64,000 nt of DNA. Origin: Pseudomonas entomophila. GTDB taxonomy: Bacteria > Pseudomonadota > Gammaproteobacteria > Pseudomonadales > Pseudomonadaceae. Each line of letters opens with the position of its first letter. Position 1 is the stretch's first letter. The DNA is taken from contig NZ_JAAMQJ010000002.1 of the NCBI RefSeq assembly GCF_013523125.1, positions 124,001-188,000 on the forward strand, in the 5' to 3' direction. The notes under the pieces were generated by a model. It had not been told where the DNA came from, ran no database searches, and was given only the letters and a program-made list of their open reading frames with translations. Position numbers and translations under genes: made by a program. This document shows, piece after piece, positions 44,279 to 53,763 of the stretch.

Positions 44279-46087
44279 ATGTCCAAGAAAATCCACGTCA
44301 CCGATACCATCCTGCGCGATGCCCACCAGTCCCTGCTCGCCACGCGCATGCGCACCGAGGACATGCTGCCGATCTGCGAAAAGCTCGACAAGGTCGGCTA
44401 TTGGTCGCTGGAAGTCTGGGGCGGCGCGACCTTCGACGCTTGCGTACGCTTCCTCAAGGAAGACCCGTGGGAGCGCCTGCGCAAGCTGCGCGCCGCCTTG
44501 CCCAACACCCGTCTGCAGATGCTCCTGCGCGGGCAGAACCTGCTCGGCTACCGGCACTACAGCGACGACGTGGTCAAGGCGTTCGTGGCCAAGGCCGCGG
44601 TCAACGGCATCGACGTCTTCCGCATCTTCGACGCGATGAACGACGTGCGTAACCTGCGCGTGGCGATCGAGGCAGTGAAGGCGTCCGGCAAGCATGCCCA
44701 GGGCACCATCGCCTATACCACCAGCCCGGTGCACACCATCGAGGCCTTCGTCACCCAGGCCAAGCAGATGGAAGCCATGGGCTGCGACTCCATCGCCATC
44801 AAGGACATGGCCGGCCTGTTGACCCCCTATGCGACGGGCGAGCTGGTCAAGGCCCTGAAGGCCGAACAGTCGCTGCCGGTGTTCATCCATTCCCACGACA
44901 CCGCCGGCCTGGCTGCCATGTGCCAGCTCAAGGCCGTGGAAAATGGCGCCGACCACATCGACACCGCGATCTCCAGCTTCGCCTGGGGCACCAGCCATCC
45001 CGGTACCGAATCGATGGTCGCGGCCCTCAAGGGCAGCGAGTTCGACACCGGCCTGGACCTGGAGCTGCTCCAGGAGATCGGCCTGTACTTCTATGCGGTG
45101 CGCAAGAAGTACCACCAGTTCGAGAGCGAATTCACCGCGGTCGACACGCGCGTGCAGGTCAACCAGGTGCCTGGCGGCATGATTTCCAACCTGGCCAACC
45201 AGCTCAAGGAACAGGGCGCGCTCAATCGCATGAACGAAGTGCTGGCCGAGATCCCGCGCGTGCGCGAAGACCTGGGCTTCCCGCCGCTGGTCACGCCCAC
45301 CTCGCAGATCGTCGGCACCCAGGCCTTCTTCAACGTGCTGGCGGGCGAGCGTTACAAGACCATCACCAACGAGGTCAAACTCTACCTGCAAGGCGGCTAC
45401 GGCAAGGCGCCCGGCACCATCAACGAAACGCTGCGCCGCCAGGCGATCGGCAGCGAAGAGCTGATCGACGTGCGTCCGGCCGATCTGCTCAAGCCTGAGA
45501 TGACCAAGCTGCGCAACGACATCGGCGCGCTGGCGCGTTGCGAAGAGGATGTCCTGACCTTCGCCATGTTCCCCGACATCGGCCGCAAGTTCCTCGAGGA
45601 GCGCGAGGCCGGTACCCTGGTGCCGGAGGCGTTGTTGCCGATTCCCGAAGCCGGTGCAGTGGCGGCACCGAGCGGCGAGGGCGTTCCGACCGAATTCGTC
45701 ATCGACGTGCACGGCGAGACGTACCGGGTCGACATCACCGGCGTGGGCGTCAAGGCCGAAGGCAAGCGCCACTTCTACCTGACCATCGACGGCATGCCGG
45801 AAGAAGTGGTGTTCGAGCCGCTCAACGAGTTCGTCGGCGGCGGTGGCAGCAAGCGCAAGCAGGCCAGCGGGCCAGGCCATGTCAGCACCACCATGCCGGG
45901 CAACATCGTCGATGTGCTGGTCAAGGAGGGGGATGCGGTCAAGGCCGGTCAGGCCGTCTTGATCACCGAGGCCATGAAGATGGAGACCGAGGTGCAGGCG
46001 ACCATCGCCGGCAAGGTCACGGCGATCCACGTGGCCAAGGGCGACCGGGTCACGCCGGGCGAAATCCTGATCGAGATCGAAGGCTGA
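44279..46087 (+). CDS. pycB: Pyruvate carboxylase subunit B (carboxyltransferase plus biotin carrier; OadA-like)
   Basis: ATG 44279 follows AAAGGAGAT; 602 residues. The N-terminal carboxyltransferase barrel begins IHVTDTILRDAHQSLLATRM, with the metal/substrate segment IKDMAGLLTPY. The conserved-carboxylase domain follows, and the C-terminal biotinyl domain ends with EAMKMET, whose Lys carries biotin. It transfers the carboxyl group from biotin to pyruvate. No beta/gamma decarboxylase subunits are nearby, which favours pyruvate carboxylase over oxaloacetate decarboxylase. Confidence 0.95.
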   Translation: MSKKIHVTDTILRDAHQSLLATRMRTEDMLPICEKLDKVGYWSLEVWGGATFDACVRFLKEDPWERLRKLRAALPNTRLQMLLRGQNLLGYRHYSDDVVKAFVAKAAVNGIDVFRIFDAMNDVRNLRVAIEAVKASGKHAQGTIAYTTSPVHTIEAFVTQAKQMEAMGCDSIAIKDMAGLLTPYATGELVKALKAEQSLPVFIHSHDTAGLAAMCQLKAVENGADHIDTAISSFAWGTSHPGTESMVAALKGSEFDTGLDLELLQEIGLYFYAVRKKYHQFESEFTAVDTRVQVNQVPGGMISNLANQLKEQGALNRMNEVLAEIPRVREDLGFPPLVTPTSQIVGTQAFFNVLAGERYKTITNEVKLYLQGGYGKAPGTINETLRRQAIGSEELIDVRPADLLKPEMTKLRNDIGALARCEEDVLTFAMFPDIGRKFLEEREAGTLVPEALLPIPEAGAVAAPSGEGVPTEFVIDVHGETYRVDITGVGVKAEGKRHFYLTIDGMPEEVVFEPLNEFVGGGGSKRKQASGPGHVSTTMPGNIVDVLVKEGDAVKAGQAVLITEAMKMETEVQATIAGKVTAIHVAKGDRVTPGEILIEIEG

Positions 46088-46117
46088 TCGAGCACTGACA
46101 CCTCCCGTGCACCCCTA

Positions 46118-46250
46118 GGGCCGCCTTGCGGCCCACCGCGGCCGGTCCGGCGCTCCGGCAGGGGCCGCTCACACCCACTGCAGTGGTACAGGCAATCGCG
46201 GCCTATGGGGGAGCGGCCCCCGTGCCGCGATGGGGCGCGAAGCGGCCCTA
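46118..46250. repeat. REP-like palindromic elements after pycB
   Basis: Several GGGCCGC/GCGGCCC palindromes occur: a hairpin at 46118-46134, GGGGCCGCTC near 46163, and GGGAGCGGCCCCC ... GCGAAGCGGCCC at ~46208-46250. They resemble P. putida intergenic REP sequences and may serve as transcript stabilisers or terminators. Confidence 0.6.
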
Positions 46251-46330
46251 AGATCGATCAGCAATAGAGCCTTGGCTCCTGCCAGCTATCGCCATGTTTT
46301 CTGCGCGACAGCGCGGCGCTTGGCGGACTC

Positions 46331-47023
46331 CTACTGCGCATCCCCTGCCAACCGCTGCGCCCGACAGTCTTCGAGACAACGGCGCTGCCCGCTCGATGAC
46401 TGGTTCTCATCGCTCAACCATGCCTCGAACGCCCGTGCCAGGGACGGCCACTCCGTATCGATGATCGAATACCAGGCCGTATCACGGTTCTGGCCCTTCA
46501 CCACCATGTGCTGCCTGAACACGCCTTCGAAGGTGAAGCCGAACCGCTGCGCGGCGCGCCGGGACCGGTCGTTCGCGGCGTTGCACTTCCATTCCAGCCG
46601 CCGGTTGCCCATCGCGAAGGCTTGCCGGGCCAGCAGGTACACTGCCTCGGTACCTTTGGGCGTACGCTGCATGGCGGCACCGAACGCGACGTGGCCGATC
46701 TCGATCCGGCCTTGCTCCGGGACGATGGACATCAGGCTCAGCTGACCTTGCACCTGGCCGGTACTGCGCTCGATTACCGCGTAGAACAGTGGGTCGTGGC
46801 TCGCGGCGTTGCCGCGCAGCCAATGCTCGAAGAGGTCCCTGTCCGCGAACGGGCCATAGGGCAGGTAGGCCCACAAGGCAGGGTCCGACGCAGGCCCTTG
46901 CAGTGCAGACCACAGGCCATCGCCGTGACGCGCTGCATCCAGAGGCTCCAGGCGAACGAAGCGACCGTCCAGCGGTTCGGCCGGTGGACAGGTGGCGGGG
47001 TGCCAATCCAGCGAAGGGGTCAT
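46331..47023 (-). CDS. RimJ/RimL-type GNAT acetyltransferase
   Basis: ATG 47023 has GGAG 6 nt upstream (47029 is an alternative); 230 residues. The acetyl-CoA region is RTPKGTEAVYLLARQAFAMG and the WKCNAANDRSRRAAQRFGFT block is typical of the RimJ/RimL group. Substrate unknown. It lies 15 bp after another GNAT gene on the same strand, so the three genes to 48125 may be co-transcribed. Confidence 0.85.
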   Translation of the reverse strand: MTPSLDWHPATCPPAEPLDGRFVRLEPLDAARHGDGLWSALQGPASDPALWAYLPYGPFADRDLFEHWLRGNAASHDPLFYAVIERSTGQVQGQLSLMSIVPEQGRIEIGHVAFGAAMQRTPKGTEAVYLLARQAFAMGNRRLEWKCNAANDRSRRAAQRFGFTFEGVFRQHMVVKGQNRDTAWYSIIDTEWPSLARAFEAWLSDENQSSSGQRRCLEDCRAQRLAGDAQ

Positions 47024-47038
47024 GCTCATCTCCAAGGT

Positions 47039-47485
47039 TCACAGCCTCTGACGGAACTGAATGAAGCCGGATTGCTCGGCCACCCGCTGGTACAGCGCGA
47101 TGGCCGTGGTGTTGGTCTCGTGCGTGAGCCAGTGCACCTTGGCGCAGCCGGCGGCGCGCGCCGCGTCCCCGACCTGTGCGATCAGGCGACGGCCGATGCC
47201 CAGGCCACGCTGCGTGCGTGTCACGTACAAATCTTGAAGGTAGCAGGCATTGTCGAGGCTCCAGTTGGAACGGTGGTAAATCCACTGGACCAGGCCGACG
47301 GCCTCCCCGTCGAGCCAGGCCAAGGCTGCATGGGTCGGCTCGGCCGGGTCGAGGAAGCGCTGCCAGGTGACCGCGCTGACGTCATCGGTCAGTGCTGTCT
47401 CGTAGAAGGCCAGATAAGCGGTCCACAAAGGGAGCCAGGCGGCGTGGTCGGCTTCGGTTACCGGGCGCAGGATCAGGTCGGTCAT
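47039..47485 (-). CDS. GNAT acetyltransferase, 148 residues
   Basis: Starts at ATG 47485. It opens with ILRPVTEADHAAWLPLWTAY and has the acetyl-CoA loop RTQRGLGIGRRLIAQVG. The overall pattern fits small-molecule GNAT acetyltransferases. Substrate unknown. It sits between the PaiB-like gene and a second GNAT gene. Confidence 0.85.
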   Translation of the reverse strand: MTDLILRPVTEADHAAWLPLWTAYLAFYETALTDDVSAVTWQRFLDPAEPTHAALAWLDGEAVGLVQWIYHRSNWSLDNACYLQDLYVTRTQRGLGIGRRLIAQVGDAARAAGCAKVHWLTHETNTTAIALYQRVAEQSGFIQFRQRL

Positions 47486-47495
47486 GTCGGCTCCT

Positions 47496-48125
47496 TCAAG
47501 GTTGGCGCATCAGCGCAGCGAGTGAGTGGTCCTGCGGATCAAGGCTGGCCGCCAGGCTGGCGCGAACGCCTTCGATATCGGCTGGCGAGCGGTTCTGGCT
47601 CAGTTTGCGTGCCCCCTGCAGGCGGCGTATCGAAAAGCGAAACCCGACGATCGCGCGCAGCATGCCGGCGAGGTAATCCTCGGGTGCGTCGCTGACTTTC
47701 CAGGGGCTGGCTTTGTCCTGTTCGTGCAGCTCGGTGAGGCGGGTGACGATCGCCAACAGGCTCGGTGCATCTTGAACGACTTCGACCGTCCCGTAGGCGT
47801 GAACCGCCAGGTAGTTCCATGTTGGTACCGTGCGCGGATCTTGGGCCTTGCTCGGATAGTACGTGGGGCTGACGTAGGCGTCGGCCCCCGCGAAGATGAG
47901 GAGGGCTTCGCCACCTTGGGCCAGGTCCTGCCATTGGCGATTGGCGCGTGCGAGGTGACCGTAGACCGCGCCCCGCTCACCCTCGTCGACATCGACGACC
48001 ACCGGCAAATGGGTCGCCAGCAAGCCCTGCTCGCCGTGTGTGACCAGAAGGGCCAATCGAGTCTCACGCATGAGGCCGTGAAGGCGGTCGACGTCGTGGT
48101 CCTGGTGGGGGCGAGCGGTATACAT
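47496..48125 (-). CDS. PaiB-like FMN-binding protein
   Basis: A 209-residue protein starting MYTARPHQDHDVDRLHGLMR. It shows the PaiB/FMN-binding split-barrel pattern with ATHLPVVVDVDEGERGAVYG and a WNYLAVHAYGTVEV block. PaiB acts with the acetyltransferase PaiA in Bacillus and is called a negative regulator; here the downstream GNAT gene may be its partner. It is divergent from the MocR-type gene. Confidence 0.88.
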   Translation of the reverse strand: MYTARPHQDHDVDRLHGLMRETRLALLVTHGEQGLLATHLPVVVDVDEGERGAVYGHLARANRQWQDLAQGGEALLIFAGADAYVSPTYYPSKAQDPRTVPTWNYLAVHAYGTVEVVQDAPSLLAIVTRLTELHEQDKASPWKVSDAPEDYLAGMLRAIVGFRFSIRRLQGARKLSQNRSPADIEGVRASLAASLDPQDHSLAALMRQP

Positions 48126-48215
48126 GGCGGCACTCCTTGCGGGAAAGCCATCATCCTAGGCAGGCTATTGGTGCTGCGTAAGAGCCATTGAGCGTTCACT
48201 TGAAGGATCCAATTC

Positions 48216-49769
48216 GTGCCTGCACCGTCCGTTTCTCTTCCGTTCGACCCGGCTGGCATCGTGTTCGAAAGCCGCCATGCGCTGGGACGACAGCTGTACC
48301 AGGCGTTACGCCAACGCATCCTGAACGGACGCCTGGGTACAGGCACACGCCTGCCAGCTTCGCGCGCCCTGGCTGACGTGCTCGGCGTGTCACGCAACAC
48401 CGTGATCCGCGCGTACGATCAGCTGTATGCCGAAGGCTTCATCATCAGCCGGGTCGGAGACGGCACTTACGTCAATGAGCTGTGTCCGTTGTCCACAGGT
48501 TCATCCACAGAGTTTTCCCCTGGGATATCAACAGCCTTATCCACAAATTCAGCCATGAGGGCTGTTCATGCATCCAGTCAACCCGGTCTCACGGACGCGC
48601 TGGAACACCTGTCATCGCATGCGCTGACCCTGCCGCCTGGTACGTCACCCAGGGCCTTTCGCGTGGGTGTACCGGCCTTCGACCTGTTCCCTTTCAAGGT
48701 ATGGAGTGCCTTGCAGGCAGGCTTCTGGCGCCGTCCTGATCCAGCACTGCTCGGCTACGGCGACCCGGCAGGCGACCCGGGGTTGCGAGACCTGATCGCA
48801 GCCTACCTGCGCGGGTCAAGAGGCCTCAATTGCACGGCTGATCAAATCCTGATCACCCAGGGTGCGCAGGAGGCCATCAACCTTTGTGCACAATTACTCC
48901 TTCCTCATCGAGGATGTGTGGCTGTGGAAAACCCAGGCTACCGCGCCGCAGGACAGGCATTCGCGGCCAATGGGGCTCACGTGGTGGGCGTGCCTGTGGA
49001 TAACGAAGGGCTGTGCGTGGAGCGTCTGCCGATGTGGGAGCACTGTCGCGCCGTCTATATCACGCCTGCACATCAGTACCCTACGGGCGTGACCATGAGC
49101 CTGTCCCGGCGTCTGGCGTTGCTGGACTGGGCCGAGCGAACCGGTGGGTGGGTGATCGAAGACGATTACGATGGCGAATACCGTTACAGCGGTGCGCCTC
49201 TGGCCCCCCTGGCAGCCTTGGATCGCCAGCAGCGCGTCGTCTACATCGGTACGTTCGGCAAGATCGCCTTCCCGGCCCTGCGATTGGGCTACCTGGTGCT
49301 GCCGCCTCGGCTGGTCGCACCGTTCGTCCAGCGTCGCGCGCTGGCGGTCCGTCATTCGGAGATCGGCACGCAGCAGGTGATGGCGCGGTTCATCGCCGAC
49401 GGGCACTTCCAGCGCCATATTCGCCGCATGCGCCGTGCCGCGCTGTCTCGGCGTGACGTGCTGAAGGCTGGCTGGCCAACCGACATCCCGGGGCTCGCCG
49501 CCATGCCGGCCGTGGTGGCAGGTCTGCACGTGAAGGTCGATGTCGAAAGCCTGGCGCTCGAGCAGGCCTTGGTCGAGTCGGCACGCACGGCCGGGGTCGA
49601 GATCAATCCATTGAGCGGCTACTGGACCGGTCCGGTGGAGACCGCCGAGGACCGGCCGACCGGATTGGTCCTGGGGTTCGCCGCCGTGCCGGAGCCGGCC
49701 ATCGCCGATGCGACGATGCGACTGCGCAAGGCCTGGCGCGCCTGGCGCGCACCCGGACCGCAGACCTAA
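48216..49769 (+). CDS. MocR/PdxR-type GntR-aminotransferase regulator
   Basis: A 517-residue fusion with a GTG start, AAGGA upstream. The N-terminal wHTH is LYQALRQRILNGRLGTGTRL ... LGVSRNTVIRAYDQLYAEGF; the C-terminal part is a class I aminotransferase with the PLP Lys in FGKIAFPALRLGYLVLP. MocR proteins use PLP as an effector to regulate B6 or amino-acid genes. It is divergent from the PaiB-like/GNAT genes, which are plausible targets. Confidence 0.9.
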   Translation: MPAPSVSLPFDPAGIVFESRHALGRQLYQALRQRILNGRLGTGTRLPASRALADVLGVSRNTVIRAYDQLYAEGFIISRVGDGTYVNELCPLSTGSSTEFSPGISTALSTNSAMRAVHASSQPGLTDALEHLSSHALTLPPGTSPRAFRVGVPAFDLFPFKVWSALQAGFWRRPDPALLGYGDPAGDPGLRDLIAAYLRGSRGLNCTADQILITQGAQEAINLCAQLLLPHRGCVAVENPGYRAAGQAFAANGAHVVGVPVDNEGLCVERLPMWEHCRAVYITPAHQYPTGVTMSLSRRLALLDWAERTGGWVIEDDYDGEYRYSGAPLAPLAALDRQQRVVYIGTFGKIAFPALRLGYLVLPPRLVAPFVQRRALAVRHSEIGTQQVMARFIADGHFQRHIRRMRRAALSRRDVLKAGWPTDIPGLAAMPAVVAGLHVKVDVESLALEQALVESARTAGVEINPLSGYWTGPVETAEDRPTGLVLGFAAVPEPAIADATMRLRKAWRAWRAPGPQT

Positions 49770-49774
49770 AAAAA

Positions 49775-49800
49775 GGGCCCGGAGCGCTAGGCTCGGGCCC
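49775..49800 (-). terminator. Terminator of aspA
   Basis: GGGCCCG stem (49775-49781 with 49794-49800). On the minus strand the hairpin is followed by TTTTTTT, a strong rho-independent terminator for aspA; it probably also stops the convergent MocR-type gene. Confidence 0.85.
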
Positions 49801-49853
49801 TCAAAGGTTGAGAGGTGTCTAGTCCCTCGACCTGGTGAGCGGTACTGCGTCGG

Positions 49854-51278
49854 TTACGCCTTCAGTGGAACCAGACGGGGTGCGATCATGTTTTCCGGAC
49901 GCAGGATGTCGTCGAGCATCGCGTCGTCCAGCAGGCCTTCCTCGCGAACCAGTTCCAGCACGCCGCGCCCGGTTTCCAGGGCGACACGGGCGATACGGGT
50001 GGAGTTCTCGTAGCCGATATAGGGGTTCAGGGCGGTGACCAGGCCGATCGAGTGCTCGACCAGTTCACGGCAGCGCTGCTCGTTGGCGGTGATGCCGACC
50101 ACGCAGTGCTCGCGCAGCATGTCCATGGCGCGTTGCAGCAGGCGGATCGAGTCGAAGATCTTGTAGGCGATCAGCGGCTCCATGACGTTGAGCTGCAGCT
50201 GGCCACCTTCGGCGGCGACGGTCAGCGCCAGGTCGTTGCCCATGATGGCGAAGGCCACCTGGTTGACGGCTTCGGGGATCACCGGGTTGACCTTGCCAGG
50301 CATGATCGAGCTGCCGGGTTGACGCGCTGGCAGGTTGATCTCGTTGATGCCGGTCCGTGGGCCGCTGGAGAGCAGGCGCAGGTCGTTGCAGATCTTCGAC
50401 AGCTTGACTGCGGTACGCTTGAGCATGCCGGAGAACAGCACGAAGGCGCCCATGTCGGAGGTCGCTTCGATCAGGTCGGCCGCCGGCACCAGCGGCTGGC
50501 CGCTGATCAGCGCCAGGCGCTGCACGGCCAGGGCCTGGTAGCCCGGGTCGGCGTTGATGCCGGTGCCGATGGCGGTACCGCCCAGGTTGACTTCGGTCAG
50601 CAGCTCCGGTGCCAGGCTGCGCAGACGGTTGAGGTCTTCGGTCAGCGTGGTGGCGAAGGCGCGGAATTCCTGGCCGAGGGTCATCGGCACGGCATCCTGC
50701 AACTGGGTACGGCCCATCTTCAGTACGTGGTCGAATTCTTGGCCCTTGGCAGCGAAGGCCTGGATCAGGCTGTCGAGGCTGGCCAGCAGGGTGTCATGAC
50801 CCAGCAGCAGGCCCAGGCGAATGGCGGTCGGGTAGGCGTCGTTGGTCGACTGCGCCATGTTCACGTCGTTGTTCGGGTGCAGGTACTGGTATTCGCCTTT
50901 CTGGCGACCCATGACCTCCAGCGCGATGTTGGCGATGACCTCGTTGGCGTTCATGTTGGTCGAGGTACCGGCGCCGCCCTGGATCATGTCGACCACGAAC
51001 TGCTCGTGGTAGTCGCCACGGATCAGCCGTGCGCAAGCTTCGCTGATGGCGGCGTGCTTGGCATCGCTCAGGTGGCCCAGCTCACGGTTCGCATCGGCTG
51101 CAGCCTGCTTGACCATCGCCAGGCCCACGACCAGCTTCGGGTAGTGCGACAGGGGAACGCCGGACAGGTGGAAGTTGTTGGTGGCGCGAAGCGTCTGGAT
51201 GCCGTAGTACGCATCGGCAGGGACTTCGAGGGTACCAAGCAGGTCTTTTTCGACACGGAACGATGCAGCGGAGGACAT
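49854..51278 (-). CDS. aspA: Aspartate ammonia-lyase
   Basis: ATG 51278 gives 474 residues (other in-frame ATG/GTG upstream). The fumarase/aspartase signature GSSIMPGKVNPVIPE is present, as are the HPNNDVNMAQSTNDAYPTAI and GRTQLQDAVPMTLGQE blocks. It deaminates aspartate to fumarate and ammonia. It has its own terminator and is divergent from a LysR gene. Confidence 0.96.
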   Translation of the reverse strand: MSSAASFRVEKDLLGTLEVPADAYYGIQTLRATNNFHLSGVPLSHYPKLVVGLAMVKQAAADANRELGHLSDAKHAAISEACARLIRGDYHEQFVVDMIQGGAGTSTNMNANEVIANIALEVMGRQKGEYQYLHPNNDVNMAQSTNDAYPTAIRLGLLLGHDTLLASLDSLIQAFAAKGQEFDHVLKMGRTQLQDAVPMTLGQEFRAFATTLTEDLNRLRSLAPELLTEVNLGGTAIGTGINADPGYQALAVQRLALISGQPLVPAADLIEATSDMGAFVLFSGMLKRTAVKLSKICNDLRLLSSGPRTGINEINLPARQPGSSIMPGKVNPVIPEAVNQVAFAIMGNDLALTVAAEGGQLQLNVMEPLIAYKIFDSIRLLQRAMDMLREHCVVGITANEQRCRELVEHSIGLVTALNPYIGYENSTRIARVALETGRGVLELVREEGLLDDAMLDDILRPENMIAPRLVPLKA

Positions 51279-51456
51279 GATAGAGATCATCTCGAGTTTG
51301 GCCCGGCACACGCCGGAATGCAGGCAATGCTAGGGATTCGTAGGTTTGCCGGCCAATGCTGTTGCACGCTAACCTATGCACAAACGGCATAACGATCGAT
51401 GTGACGCCGATGTGTGTTCGAGCGTGTTCCATATCGGTGCAGACGGAGCGTGGTGA

Positions 51457-52377
51457 ATGAACCTGGAAAGCAAGTGGCTTGAGGACTTCAGTGCCTTGGC
51501 GGCGACGCGAAGCTTTTCGCAAGCGGCGGAAAAGCGCTTTGTCACCCAGCCGGCGTTCAGCCGACGCATCCGCAGCCTCGAGGCTGCCTTGGGGCTGACG
51601 CTGGTCAATCGCTCCAGGACGCCCATCGAGCTGACCGAGGCCGGCCAGCTGTTTCTGGTGACGGCACGCACGGTGGTCGACCAGTTGAGCGAAGTCGTCC
51701 GCCATCTTCATCACCTTGAGGGCGGGCAGGGTGAAGTGGTGCAGATTGCGGCGGCGCACTCGCTGGCCCTGGGGTTTTTCCCCCGTTGGGTGGCGCAATT
51801 GCGCAACGAGGGACTGAACATCGCCACACGCCTGGTGGCCACGAACGTCGGCGAGGCCGTGCATGCGCTGCGCGAAGGCGGTTGTGACCTGATGCTGGCG
51901 TTCTACGACCCCGACGCCGCGCTGCAGATGGATGCCGAGATATTCCCCTCGCTGCACATGGGGACGACCGAGATGCTGCCTGTCTGCGCCGTCAATGCCG
52001 AAGGCCGGCCACTGTTCGATCTGGAAGGCGACAGCAGCGTCCCGTTGCTTGCCTACAGTGCCGGCGCCTTTCTCGGACGCTCGGTGAGCCTGTTGCTGCG
52101 CCAACGCAAGTTGCGCTACACCACCGTCTACGAGACAGCGATGGCCGACAGCCTCAAGAGCATGGCGCTGGAAGGGCTGGGCATCGCCTGGGTGCCGCGT
52201 CTGTCGGTGCGCGCCGAGCTCGAGCGCGGCGAGTTGGCCATCTGCGGCACGGCACATTGGCACGTGCCGCTGGAAATTCGCCTGTACCGCTGTGCGCTGG
52301 TGCGCAAGGCCAATGTCCGCCTGCTCTGGCGCAAGCTGGAATCGTCCAGCGCGCAAGCGGAAGGCTCAACGCTCTGA
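51457..52377 (+). CDS. LysR-type regulator divergent from aspA
   Basis: A 306-residue LysR protein starting at ATG 51457. The HTH is ATRSFSQAAEKRFVTQPAFS, followed by a substrate-binding domain. It is divergent from aspA, 178 bp away, so control of aspA or amino-acid use is plausible but unproven. Its last bases overlap the convergent metalloprotease-like gene by 12 bp. Confidence 0.9.
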   Translation: MNLESKWLEDFSALAATRSFSQAAEKRFVTQPAFSRRIRSLEAALGLTLVNRSRTPIELTEAGQLFLVTARTVVDQLSEVVRHLHHLEGGQGEVVQIAAAHSLALGFFPRWVAQLRNEGLNIATRLVATNVGEAVHALREGGCDLMLAFYDPDAALQMDAEIFPSLHMGTTEMLPVCAVNAEGRPLFDLEGDSSVPLLAYSAGAFLGRSVSLLLRQRKLRYTTVYETAMADSLKSMALEGLGIAWVPRLSVRAELERGELAICGTAHWHVPLEIRLYRCALVRKANVRLLWRKLESSSAQAEGSTL

Positions 52378-52995
52378 ATTCGCCTTCAGGTAATCGACGA
52401 TATTGGCCCGGTTGGCGTCGCTGTAGCGGTAGCAGTGGGAGCGTACCGGTGAGCGCGGATGCGTATAGGTCTCGCACATCCAGCCATTGAATCTGACCTC
52501 GGCATCCTCGTGGGTGGCTGAAAGCAGGTGTCCGATCTCATGCGCTGGGGCGGCATAGGTGTCGAGCGAAGCGATCGCGGTCGTGCCTTTAAAAGCTGCG
52601 AGGCCGGCGTTGTAATTCAGACCAGAGCGGTCATACACGCCGCGTGTCAGCAGCAGGTGCTTGCGCATGAACGAGAAGGGCTGGGCTTCGGGCACGTAGC
52701 GGATTTGCTCGGTAAACCGCTGGAGTATTTCCGTTGAAGGCAGTGGGGCATAGTCGATATCGGTGATGCCCGGCACATTGCGCCGGAAAACCAAATCGAC
52801 CGGATGTTCGGTAAACCAGCGCATTTCATCCAGCCAGTGCTTGAAGTAGTCGGCGCGCACGGTCGCCTCGTCGAGGCCGGCCAGTTCGTCATGCAGGTAG
52901 ACCGTGACGACCAGCGCGCGTGCCGCGACCGCTGATGGCAGGTACAAGGAACAGAGCAGGGCGAGCAGCAAAGCAATGGGGGCAAAGGGGCGCAT
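52366..52995 (-). CDS. Secreted zinc-metallopeptidase-like protein
   Basis: ATG 52995 starts a signal peptide ([20 protein letters not shown], cleaved near AVA); 209 residues. The zinc site [13 protein letters not shown] is the HExxHxxxxxHD/E metzincin-type motif. Two or more cysteines near the end ([16 protein letters not shown]) may form a disulfide. Substrate and pathway are unknown. It should act in the periplasm or outside the cell. Confidence 0.85.
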   Translation of the reverse strand: MRPFAPIALLLALLCSLYLPSAVAARALVVTVYLHDELAGLDEATVRADYFKHWLDEMRWFTEHPVDLVFRRNVPGITDIDYAPLPSTEILQRFTEQIRYVPEAQPFSFMRKHLLLTRGVYDRSGLNYNAGLAAFKGTTAIASLDTYAAPAHEIGHLLSATHEDAEVRFNGWMCETYTHPRSPVRSHCYRYSDANRANIVDYLKANSER

Positions 52996-53140
52996 GGCGT
53001 GTCCTCGTGCAGGAAGGGGGGACGTCGACGGTAGAAAAGCCGTCGCTGCACTGGCATCGGGAAAACGTTCGGCCGCGGCCACATTGCCCTGTGAGCGCAG
53101 CGTTGACCGACGGGGGTGGGCGGGCCCTTGGGCGTTACGC

Positions 53141-53222
53141 TATACTCCCGCGCCTTCGACTCACCGGTCGATTCAGAATCCGTATGACGAGCCACGCCGG
53201 TCACCGCGCGTGGCTCGTTGCT
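53141..53222 (+). promoter_or_regulatory. purE promoter and leader hairpin
   Basis: A TATACT -10-like hexamer is at 53141-53146. The leader before purE contains an 11-bp perfect stem, ACGAGCCACGC (53187-53197) with GCGTGGCTCGT (53208-53218), followed by TGCTTTTGG. This looks like a terminator or attenuator between promoter and gene. Confidence 0.55.
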
Positions 53223-53261
53223 TTTGGCGCGCCGCAGGGCGCTTGCAGGAGAGGCACGACG

Positions 53262-53753
53262 ATGAGTGCACTGGTTGGCGTGATCATGGGCTCCAAGTCC
53301 GATTGGTCCACCCTTAGCCACACCGCCGATATGCTGGAACGGCTCGGCATCCCCTACGAGGTGAAGGTGGTCTCCGCCCATCGCACCCCGGACCTGTTGT
53401 TCCAGTATGCCGAGGAGGCCGACGGCCGCGGCATCGAGGTGATCATCGCCGGTGCTGGCGGTGCGGCCCACCTGCCCGGCATGTGCGCTGCCAAGACCCA
53501 CCTGCCGGTGCTGGGCGTGCCGGTGCAATCGTCCATGCTGTCGGGCGTCGACTCGCTGCTGTCGATCGTGCAGATGCCCGCCGGCGTGCCGGTCGCCACC
53601 CTGGCCATCGGCAAGGCCGGTGCCGTCAATGCCGCGTTGCTGTCGGCGAGCATCCTGGGCGCCCGCTACCCCGAGTATCACGCAGCGCTCAAGCAGTTCC
53701 GCAGCGAGCAGACCGAAACCGTCCTGGACAATCCGGACCCGCGTCAGGCCTGA
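53262..53753 (+). CDS. purE: N5-carboxyaminoimidazole ribonucleotide mutase
   Basis: ATG 53262 has AGGAGAGG 8 nt upstream; 163 residues. The class I PurE signature [13 protein letters not shown] and the [15 protein letters not shown] and [11 protein letters not shown] blocks are present. It converts N5-CAIR to CAIR in purine synthesis, after PurK. The frame is open upstream through the leader hairpin, but no other ribosome site supports a longer protein. Confidence 0.97.
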   Translation: MSALVGVIMGSKSDWSTLSHTADMLERLGIPYEVKVVSAHRTPDLLFQYAEEADGRGIEVIIAGAGGAAHLPGMCAAKTHLPVLGVPVQSSMLSGVDSLLSIVQMPAGVPVATLAIGKAGAVNAALLSASILGARYPEYHAALKQFRSEQTETVLDNPDPRQA

Positions 53754-53763
53754 GGCTATTCCC

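Noticed and set aside
44264..46030. Long minus-strand ORF opposite pycB
   Set aside because: Antisense shadow of a clear biotin-dependent carboxyltransferase.
53163..53261. N-terminally longer PurE starting upstream of the leader hairpin
   Set aside because: A strong ribosome site sits just before ATG 53262 and the family start matches there.
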